From: Seminavis robusta
Lineage: Eukaryota; Bacillariophyta; Bacillariophyceae; Naviculales; Naviculaceae
Assembly: GCA_903772945.1 (NCBI GenBank)
Contig: CAICTM010000521.1
Coordinates: 1 to 62,027 of the forward strand
Reading direction: 5' to 3'
DNA: 62,027 nt
In this document: piece after piece, positions 54,458 to 62,027 of the stretch
Layout of the letters: each line of letters begins with the position of its first letter
How positions within the stretch are numbered: the stretch's first letter is position 1
Notes under the pieces: model-generated
Told to the model about the DNA's origin: nothing
The model's database searches: none
The model's input: the letters and a program-made list of their open reading frames with translations, nothing else
Position numbers and translations under genes: made by a program

Positions 54458-55390
54458 CTACATGTTACGCGCCACATACAGATCGAAAGCTTTGTTCAGC
54501 TCAACCGTTTTCCCACTCCAATAGCGCTTGGCTTGACAACCGTGGTGAGTCAGTAGGCCGGTGCCTGAAAATCCTACAAGAGCAATTCCAACGGGGACTT
54601 CTGGTATTGCCATTGCCAACGGAGTAGAATAGCCGAGGAAACCCCACAAGCCTGCAGCTGGCACCATGAAGGCGAAGGCGCCTACTACAGCTGCTCCTGC
54701 TGCGATCGGCACAGCTGCTTTTGCTTTTCCCAGCAACGAGCTCCCTTGAACTGTGGACCAGGTACCTGTCATGCACCAGACTGCCACACATTCGCAGTTG
54801 GAAAAGAGGACATGGTATTCTGGGACTAAAGTGCACCTGCTTGTGGTGCCGTTGTCCTCGTCGATGTCATTGGAATTCGCTCGCAAGAACTCCACTCGCC
54901 TGAGAACAACTTTAGTATCATCGCAATCCATGGTTGTGCAAGTACCTGCACTTCCTAGCAGAAATTCTATCCTGCGTACTCCATATTGGACCTTGTACCA
55001 ACCCTCTGAAGGCACTGATTTGACGCACACGAAGCCATCGGACGGAGATGCCTCCTCGTGACTGACGCCTGCCTTAGGCTTGCCGCAACGTTCGTCTTTC
55101 TCGCAATGAGACTTAGTGGTGAAGCTACTATCTTCTTGTTTTGCTGCTGCTCCTTTCCCTCTTGATAAGTCGAATATCTTTAACTGTTGCCCGGCCCTCC
55201 CAGCAACGTCTTGAACGGCAATCACAATACCATGGTGTTGATATGCATTTTGGATCTTACCGTAGGCACGCCATGTATAGACATGATCACCAGGTTGAAA
55301 TCGTTCAGAATACCGCATCTTGTTGTCACTTCCTGGGCTTGTATTGCCGGAGGTGCCTTTATTGCAAGCAGGAGACGATGTACGAGACAT
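54458..55390 (-). CDS. LRAT-domain (NlpC/P60-like) membrane protein
   Basis: I start at ATG 55390 (310 aa). After a short Ser-rich head, RFQPGDHVYTWRAYGKI (about residues 31-47) and AYQHHGIVIAVQ form the opening of the LRAT fold, in which the His of HHGI is catalytic. YHVLFSNCECVAVWCMTGTW (about 191-210) carries the catalytic Cys in NCE and the WC..G.W tail of the family. An insert of about 90 residues, rich in charged residues, separates the two halves. A glycine/alanine-rich hydrophobic stretch follows (VPIAAGAAVVGAFAFMVPAAGLWGFLG), likely one or two membrane helices, as in H-rev107-type acyltransferases. Family members use a Cys-His pair to move acyl groups among phospholipids, amines or retinol. 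The substrate here is unknown. The family assignment is good. Confidence 0.85.
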   Translation of the reverse strand: MSRTSSPACNKGTSGNTSPGSDNKMRYSERFQPGDHVYTWRAYGKIQNAYQHHGIVIAVQDVAGRAGQQLKIFDLSRGKGAAAKQEDSSFTTKSHCEKDERCGKPKAGVSHEEASPSDGFVCVKSVPSEGWYKVQYGVRRIEFLLGSAGTCTTMDCDDTKVVLRRVEFLRANSNDIDEDNGTTSRCTLVPEYHVLFSNCECVAVWCMTGTWSTVQGSSLLGKAKAAVPIAAGAAVVGAFAFMVPAAGLWGFLGYSTPLAMAIPEVPVGIALVGFSGTGLLTHHGCQAKRYWSGKTVELNKAFDLYVARNM

Positions 55391-56096
55391 CAACTTCTTG
55401 TGTCCTATGAGGTGAAAGATCTCTTTATTCTATCTTCAGATTGTCAGCTTCAAGTTCCCCCCAAAACCTCGATTGCCGCACGTGCTCCCGTTGGATCCGA
55501 TCCAACGGTGTCAGTGAGACCAAGCAGAATCACCACAAGCTCTGATGAGTTTTGCGCAATTTGTTGGAACTAGTCTATGCACATGTGTTCTCAAGCCAAT
55601 GGCTGGGCTAGCTAAAGCTCAGGCACCAACCTTCTAGAAAAGGCCGCGAATCCCACCAAGAGGGCTCCCATCATATGAAGGAGACATGGCTCCTGAAGCG
55701 GCTACCGATAGGTCTTCCTCCTGCAGAAGTCTCCAAGGGTACTGGTTTTGCCTCCAAGGAGGCACGTCCACCAGTAGAAGCTCAACAGCCTTTGCTGGCT
55801 TGATCTTTGGAAATCTCAGTGTGCCATCGCCCTGTCCATTTTTTTAAGGGGGTTTAGAGTAGGCTAATTATCTACGGATCATTTGATGAAGACCAACGAA
55901 GAGCTTCCGTCTCGTCTCTCTTTATTAATAACGGGGGTTTTAGAGTAGGGAAATTAGCCTTCATTATTTCTACAGCTCTTCAGTAGAGTGCCGATACGGT
56001 GGTATCAAGAGCAGGCGCAGACCAAGGAATCTTGGAAGAACTTTTATTACGTCTCCACGGCTTTACTAGCTACGGTAGCTTAGCAAATCATTCAAG
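55391..56096. other. Intergenic, upstream flank of the LRAT gene
   Basis: It holds the second copy of the diverged direct repeat and the divergent promoters. GGGGGTTTTAGAGTAGG and GGGGGTTTAGAGTAGG recur at about 55848-55865 and 55932-55949, a second short duplication. No gene is supported. Confidence 0.6.
55783..56020. repeat. Diverged direct repeat, copy B
   Basis: It matches copy A at 53921-54110 in the same orientation, with the shared blocks listed there and a longer internal spacer that contains the TTTAGAGTAGG duplication. Confidence 0.65.
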
Positions 56097-56987
56097 ATGT
56101 CCAACAAGAAGGCGAGCGCCACTGGTCCAGGTAGTGCAACTGCTGAGAGACGAAAAGGCCAATGTCGGAAACGCCCGATAGAAGCGACCGACCAAATATT
56201 GGGTGTTGTCGATGAAACGGATTATTCCGGACCCGTAGTGAATTGGAACACGTTGGCCAATCGGAATTGGGGGATGCGATCCGTGGTGGCGCAGTTGCCT
56301 CATCATGAATTGGACAGCCTGGTGGGTTGGGCCACTCATCACGTGACAGCGAATAATACCAAGAGTACTCAAGTTTCCAATCCACTGGAAATGGGAGATG
56401 ATCCGTATCCACCACTTCCCTCCCATTTGGAGTATCTCCAAGAAATGGCACGGGACTATGTGTCTTCTCAACTCCCCAAGGACAAGAAGAAAAAGAAGAA
56501 GGGCAACGATCCGTTCGAACAAGTCTTGGAGAGCTTGGATACATCCGCTGCCGTGACGATGGGTCATGTGTTGGAAAACATGATCACGGCAAACCTACTC
56601 CCCTTGGCCGAGCTGCACGTACAACGATGTCGCCAACTGCAACAACCACCACCACAACAGTGTCAAGAATGGACATTGCCACCAGAGGAAGCCATTTCGC
56701 AGGTTCGACTGGCAGTGAAAGAGCCACATCACCACCACAACTCTCTGACATCGACTAGAACCCCATCTCGTGTCATGTTTCCACCCACAAACAACAACGA
56801 ACAACAAGTCTCAATGGCCCAAAGAGCCTCCACCGAATTTTGCCAACGGCAGCAATTGGAACCCAAGTTTGTACGGCAAAACATGGATCTCTACGACTTG
56901 TTTCTACCCTGTCCACCACCGGAACAGTTGGATCCAACCGTCAAGATACACAGCAACAAGAAGAAGACTAGTAACAAGTATAAGTGA
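56097..56987 (+). CDS. Unknown protein, helical core with disordered tails
   Basis: The 296-aa intronless ORF starts at ATG 56097. I do not recognise the family. The centre (about residues 45-75, SGPVVNWNTLANRNWG) and an amphipathic helix near 150-180 (AAVTMGHVLENMITANLLPL) look globular. A poly-Lys tract (KDKKKKKKG) and Gln/Pro/His-rich stretches surround them. The C-terminus is basic (NKKKTSNKYK). There is no signal peptide or membrane segment. Basic tracts at both ends suggest a nuclear or nucleolar protein, which is inference. The helix pattern recalls subunits of transcription-factor complexes, but no motif is diagnostic. Codon use resembles its neighbours. Confidence 0.7.
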   Translation: MSNKKASATGPGSATAERRKGQCRKRPIEATDQILGVVDETDYSGPVVNWNTLANRNWGMRSVVAQLPHHELDSLVGWATHHVTANNTKSTQVSNPLEMGDDPYPPLPSHLEYLQEMARDYVSSQLPKDKKKKKKGNDPFEQVLESLDTSAAVTMGHVLENMITANLLPLAELHVQRCRQLQQPPPQQCQEWTLPPEEAISQVRLAVKEPHHHHNSLTSTRTPSRVMFPPTNNNEQQVSMAQRASTEFCQRQQLEPKFVRQNMDLYDLFLPCPPPEQLDPTVKIHSNKKKTSNKYK

Positions 56988-57589
56988 ACCCCAACATTTT
57001 TGGTGGAGTTTGATAGCCACGGAAGTTAAATTTGGTCAACGTTGGTTCCTTGTAATTTCAAAAGAGTGCGATCCACTGGGTATTTCAGCTGCAACTCTTT
57101 AGCTAGCATAAGTTGCTAGTAGAGAGCTTCTCACAGAATGCATCTTATTGTGATACTAGCAGAGGGCCATCGCTCACTCTTTCATTCATTCATTCATTCA
57201 TTCCATCTGCACTACTGTGGCACTAGCACTACTGTGGCACTACACAAATCAAGTCCACCAGAAGGATATCCAAGACGAAAATGTAGGCTTGTCAAGTGCG
57301 ACACTGGCCTCGTCGCCCTTTTTATATGTAGTCTACTTTTGGTGTTCTTGCCATCACTCTTTGCTTGTCCCTTGCTCGTCTTCTTCGTACGCTCCTTGCC
57401 ATTTGTTCCGACCGTTCAAGGTAGACTAGTAGTGTCTTCTTTTGTGGCAACAGCGGCACGGTTATTGTGGCTAGTGAGGTGTGCGTGTTGCCCACGACTT
57501 TGCTCCGCCGTGGAAGTTATTTCACAGACCTGCTGGCTTAGCATGACGGCATGGAGGAAAATGACGCATCGCCCATCGCCATCGCGTAG
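56988..57589. other. Intergenic, ABC1 kinase promoter region
   Basis: It includes a CATT tetranucleotide run near 57181-57201 and a doubled GGCACTAGCACTACTGT-like word near 57216-57240. A 217-codon plus-strand frame overlaps the kinase start in another frame and is not supported. Confidence 0.55.
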
Positions 57590-60043
57590 ATGCCGACCAT
57601 GGTCATCCTTCTTGCACTGCTACTACTACTACTGCTGTCATCTTCTTGTCACTTTCCTTGCTGCTCTGCCTTTGTGCCATCCACATCCCTTGCTGTCAAG
57701 CCAGACTGGTCGAAACAGGAACAACGATTGCGAAGACTCAAGATGCCGCCATTATTGGATCCTTCCTCATCGGCTGGTCACGATGTCGTAGACAGTCAAG
57801 CATGCAATGGCTACTGGTGTCTGTTGTTTGGAGGAGGAAAGCAACATGCTGGTATGCTCCCCACGGCCATGGCGAGTGGTACTAGTAGTTTCCTGACAAC
57901 ATCGTGGAAAAACAAGAGTAGTCTCGTGACGACGCTCGTCACCATTCTGTTACTGTGCGCCGCCACCATGTTCTATATGCACGTCTTGAATCCCAGTTTT
58001 GGCCGCGGCATGCAACGGATCTTTCAATTCTGGACATCTGTCACTCCGTGGATTGTCGAATACAAATCCATTCAATGGAATTTGCGGAGGTTACCGCCAG
58101 AGACCAACCAACACCGAATGAAAGCATTTCATCAAAAGACAGCACCCAAAGCCATTGCCCTCGTGCAACGCATGGGCGGCATTTACGTCAAAATGGGACA
58201 AGTACTGAGTACCATCGGCGTAGGAATCCTACACGATGACTATATTCAAGCCTTACGGCCATTGCAAGATGGCATTCCACCACGCCCTATACAGGAAATG
58301 GCCGCCATTTTCCAACAGTCCACGGGACAACGCATTGAAGATGTCTTTGAATGGATGGATTCGTCTCCCATTGGAGCGGCCAGTATTGGACAAGCCCACA
58401 AGGCCGTTCTCAAAAAGAACAACCCCAATGACCCCGACGATGTCGTCATTGTCAAAATACAATACCCGCAAGTAGCCGAACAATTCACGGCCGATCTCAA
58501 CAATCTCGAGTTGTGTCTGAAAATTGTCCAACCGGGATGCGATGACATGATGCGGGGATTGCGAGAACGACATTCCCGCGAATTGGATTTTCGCGAGGAA
58601 GCCCAGCATTTGAGAGAATGTGCCGACAATATGAAGCGCCATCAATTGGAACCGGCTCACATTCGCATTCCGATGGTCCGCAATGAAACGGGACTTTGTA
58701 CGCAACACGTCCTCGTTATGGAATATTTGCAAGGGACCACGCTGCATGCGGCCATTGCACAAGAACAAGATCGCATGGCGCGGGCATTGGGGCAGGAAGG
58801 TGGTGGAGATGCATTGCGAGAATTTATATTGGAACAAATTGGGGAGCATTTGGAACAGACACATGCACATGATGAGAATGATACTCATCATCATGACAAC
58901 AAAGGCGGTGGTGATTGGAGTGCCATTAGTGCCGGGGGTGGAGCCGACTTGAACCCATTGCAACGAATCGCCATGGGACCCGTGGGAGCGGCTGTCTTTC
59001 GGACCTATGTCGGTGTTAGAAATGGACTGGACAATCTACGACAGGGTGTAGTCGATGTACTGCTTTTGCCAAGTACAGAACATCGACAGAAACGGCGGCA
59101 ACAACGACAACAACGGAGACCCATTCATCATAACATGGGAAAGATCCTCAAGACTCTGGTCCATGTTCATGGATTGCAAATTCTGCGGGATGGAGTCTAC
59201 AATGCGGTGCGTATGTATCGATCTATCTGTTTCGTGAAGCAGTGATTGTGCAAAGATTCAACGACGCCCTCACTCTCTCTCCAACTCTCTCCTCTTTCCA
59301 ACTCTCTGTCTCTACCTCTGTGTGTACAGGATCCTCATCCAGGTATGTTGTGCGGTTTAGTTGGACTTTCATGTCAGTTCTTTCTCTTTGTGCAAGATTC
59401 CTCAACATTTTTTACACTGGTGGTCTCAGGCAATGTCTTGATACTGCCAGACGGTCGATTGGGGCTGATTGACTATGGAATGGTGGGACGAGTTACCAAC
59501 GAACAACGCAAATCAATAGCCAAAACCATACTGGCATTGCATAAACACGACAAACAAGCCGTTACAGACATTTACAAGGAAGCTGGATACAGGGCTTCCT
59601 GGAAAGAAGGCAATGTCTTGGATGATGTCCATATTTTGCATAGATTTGCCAGCTTTCACTTTGATAGGTTTGATTTGTCACCGGTCCACGTGTTGGCAAA
59701 AGATACTGCCGACGAGGACGAACAGCAACGACAAGCAGACCATAACAAAATGCATCACAAGAACAACAAAGAGCATCATGGCAAACACCAGTTTCATTTG
59801 CCCAGATTTCGGCATCCCCGGAAACCCATGAACGTGTTGACTGTCCTTGAAACAACCATAGAACAGTCCGTGCCAGACTGGGTAGAGCAAGGTCGACGAC
59901 TGGCAGGACTATTGTGTGGGGTTTCTCTACAAGCAGGAAGGCCCTTGTCCCTGGCCAAAGAATGGCATGCCATTGCAGAGGATGTCATGCAAGAGCCTGA
60001 CGAAGGGATGGAGAACAATTCGGCAGATCAACAGGTCCAATGA
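57590..60043 (+). CDS. ABC1-type atypical kinase, probably plastid-targeted
   Basis: Exons 57590-59206, 59330-59342 and 59430-60043 give 747 aa. The middle exon is only 13 nt and encodes DPHP plus one base of Gly. With it the protein reads GVYNADPHPGNVLI, the conserved metal-binding motif of the family. Other signatures are the KxGQ motif (GIYVKMGQVLSTIG, about residue 203), the Ala-rich loop (IGAASIGQAHKAV), VIVKIQYPQV (ATP-site Lys), DFREEAQHL and LIDYGMVGR. The N-terminus is a signal peptide (MVILLALLLLLLLSSSCHF) followed by CSAFVPSTS, matching the signal-plus-F-box layout of diatom plastid preproteins. One further hydrophobic helix lies near 110-130. ABC1 kinases in plastids tune quinone and lipid metabolism. 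An insert of about 100 residues rich in His, Asp and Gly lies between HVLVMEYL and GVYN. Confidence 0.92.
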
Positions 60044-61209
60044 ACTTCTTGCTAGCCCACTACTGCTAATCTTAGACACGGCAAACTCACGCAGCAAGCG
60101 CGACAGACTTGGACGTGCAAGCAAGAATTCGTCATGGCTGCGGTGGCCGAATAGCAGATCCAGAAGCAACGACCTTGAACTTTAAGTTGTAGCAGCGGTT
60201 TTGATTCTTTTCAAGTCACGAGGAGCGGAGACTGCAGGCAGATTGAGATGCTGTCGCCGGCATCGATGCTTGATGGGCTATATTCGTCTCCAGTCTGCAT
60301 CCCTTTCAACGTACCGGTACCCCCAGGCAGATGCTTTGTCGTGTTCCACTGACGGCATGATGAGGATGATTGCCATCACGTGGTTCGAAAGATATCCAGT
60401 GGCATTCTTTATCTGGCCAACCAGCAACCTGTAGCTACAACGGTACTTGAGAGCTTGCTAAATCTAAATCTGATCAGAGGTTACCGACTGCATAGGCCAT
60501 AGGAGGGTTCGCGAAACCAGACATAACCGAGTTCCACTACTCTAGGCACCAGGGTGGATTGTCTCTGTCAAATAATTTAGCACTCATACTTTGCTGCATT
60601 TGATGGAGTTTGCAGCACGTGATTATTAATAGTGGAGGTTGCAAGCATTCTTGTACATACGGTTCACACACCGGTATACACGTGCACGCCCAGTTCGTAA
60701 CGGCGAACCGGTTGCAGACTGTACAGAGCCATGTTTTGTACCGGTACCGACATCCCACATCTACACAAGCAAGAACTACTGTTCGAGTGCTGTACTGCGT
60801 ACCGGTACATGTACCACTTAGAAAGAGCTCATCTTGATGCCACGTATTCAAAAGGAATTATTGATACATCAGCCACCGGGACATCAGTTGTTAAAGAGCT
60901 GCGAAAACTAAGACAAAGGGGTGTCAACTTCAGGCCCTTTCAATAATCGGACCATTCGCACCTCGGCGAGGTCGGACGCAGTAGGACTTAAAACAAAAGT
61001 CCACCAAGGCAACTGTATCATGTCCATGACCAAATTTGCCACCTGTAGTAGCACATCGATTCGATCATTCATCGCTCCCTCCACAAATCCTTGCCTTTCC
61101 TCCCATGCAAAGCTCTCATTATTTCTCATTTCAGTGACAAAGCATCTGTGCAAGAATATGGATACTGAAAATGAACCTCCGAGCGTTCTGCCAACGCCAC
61201 GACGATCTC
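60044..61209. other. Intergenic, upstream of the second NADPH oxidase
   Basis: No gene is supported on either strand. TACCGGTA and GGTACC palindromes are dense at 60655-60815. Just upstream of 61210, in another frame, MDTENEPPSV could be an alternative N-terminus if there is a short intron or an indel. Confidence 0.55.
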
Positions 61210-62027
61210 CATGAATGGAGATGGAGATACAATCACAGGCAAGAAGGATATCGCTCTGCTGTCAACGACAAGACCCTCCAGAAGATCCATCGTGCGGTCC
61301 ACTGCTGCACGCCGTTTCAGCCCCGATGAACTGGCTGATGATGATGATGAAAAGTTCTTTTGGGCTGGAGCAACATCTGCTGCGAGTAATGGTGTTTGTT
61401 CTAACCGGCTCACAGCACTTTGGCAAACTGCTGCTCAAGGTGTGCGCACACCAGCATCATCCCTTGGGGTGCATGACGAGGAGACTATTCGTAATGAAAC
61501 CCTACAAAAGTTTTTTGAAGGTCTTGATTTGGATGGAAGTGGTCTGTTGGAACGGCATGAACTGCAAGCAATCTTGATAGAAGCATCCAAAACTACCAAG
61601 ATGCCCATGGATGAATCTATCATTGAAGCAGCCATTGATGCCCTGCTGGAAGATGTCCAGTCAGAGAAAGCTCTCAAATCAATGGCTCTGACGCGTGCTG
61701 CTGGCAACACTAGCAGTACTACTAGCTTTTGGGCAGCTGATGCCATCAATCTAGAGCAGTTCATTGACATGTTCCACCGTCACCCAGACATGTACAGGCT
61801 CTTTGAGACTGACAAGACTAGCAAGGATCTTAAAGAATATGTCAAAACTCGCCAAGTTTCGCCAAAAGAACAAAAGCTGGAAAATAAAGAAAATGAACAG
61901 GCATGGAGTTCCAGCTGGATTGATTGGAATGTCACCGCAGCTTGGCTTGTTCTCTACATCTTGGCTACGATCATTGCCTTTGCCACCAAAGCATACAAAT
62001 ATGCCAACCACGACGAAGCTCAAGCTG
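61210..62027 (+). CDS. EF-hand NADPH oxidase, paralog, truncated by window end
   Basis: An open frame from ATG 61210 runs off the end of the window (272 full codons visible). It closely matches the N-terminal third of the oxidase at 30310-33084: TAARRFSPDELADDDDEKFF, CSNRLTALWQTAAQ, the EF-hand DLDGSGLLERHELQAI, DESIIEAAIDALLEDVQSE, INLEQFIDMFHRHPDMYRLF and QAWSSSWIDWNV are shared with only small changes. The first membrane helix (LVLYILATIIAFATKAYKYAN) begins just before the edge. The EF-hand has Gly where the paralog has Asn. A Ser/Thr-rich insert (TRAAGNTSSTTSF) is unique to this copy. The heme, FAD and NADPH parts lie beyond the window. The start could be further upstream, since the paralog has about 90 extra residues before this point. 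Confidence 0.9.

Noticed and set aside
57138..57791. 217-codon frame overlapping the ABC1 kinase start
   Set aside because: It overlaps the signal peptide region in another frame and is rich in Cys/Ser/His without motifs.
59207..59329. Alternative donor GTATGT at 59211 in the ABC1 kinase gene
   Set aside because: It looks closer to consensus, but it puts the DPHP microexon out of frame.
1..62027. tRNA genes
   Set aside because: I looked for GGTTCGA..CC T-loop signatures with matching acceptor stems on both strands and found none convincing.

Overview
The window looks like nuclear DNA of a diatom or a close stramenopile. Genes are well spaced, lie on both strands and are interrupted by short GT-AG introns of about 80-200 nt. 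The strongest lineage clues are a metacaspase with its p10-like region in front of p20 (type III order), an ABC1 kinase with a signal peptide followed by an AFVP plastid-type motif, a transmembrane LRR receptor with a PSAAPS linker, and secreted proteins with PAPS tails. Many LRR receptors of this build are known from pennate diatoms; the genus is inference.

Layout. 0.6-17 kb: tRNA-dihydrouridine synthase (-), two paralogous secreted Cys-rich proteins (3.6 and 13.5 kb, +), a broken multi-pass membrane protein (-), a membrane-anchored beta-propeller protein (+), an unknown basic-tailed protein (-) and a two-exon HIG1-type mitochondrial protein (+). 17-21 kb: gene-poor, with minisatellites. 21-26.3 kb: a frameshifted unknown gene and a MULE transposase gene (both -). 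27.9-41.7 kb: the gene-dense core, with an LRR receptor (+), EF-hand NADPH oxidase (-), Fe(II)/2-oxoglutarate oxygenase (+), Patched/RND-type membrane protein (+) and metacaspase (+). 42-48 kb: type II membrane protein (-), LRR protein (+) and a tandem pair of secreted TULIP-like paralogs (-). 48.5-49.9 kb: a foldback sequence and a compound repeat bounded by identical 31-bp direct repeats. 50-60 kb: GH125 mannosidase (+), decayed retroelement (-), LRAT-domain protein (-), unknown protein (+) and plastid ABC1 kinase (+). The window ends inside a second EF-hand NADPH oxidase gene (+).

Several gene models here differ from simple ORFs because I placed introns from splice signals plus conserved family motifs: HIG1, LRR receptor, NADPH oxidase, Patched-like, metacaspase, GH125, ABC1 kinase and MULE. 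The most notable are a 13-nt microexon carrying the DPHP motif of the ABC1 kinase, and a stop-free 108-nt (3n) intron in the Patched-like gene that an ORF finder translates as protein. There is no operon logic. The shared themes are redox and cell-death functions (two NADPH oxidases, metacaspase), membrane and secreted diatom-specific families, and local gene duplication (three paralog pairs). No tRNA, rRNA or CRISPR array was seen.
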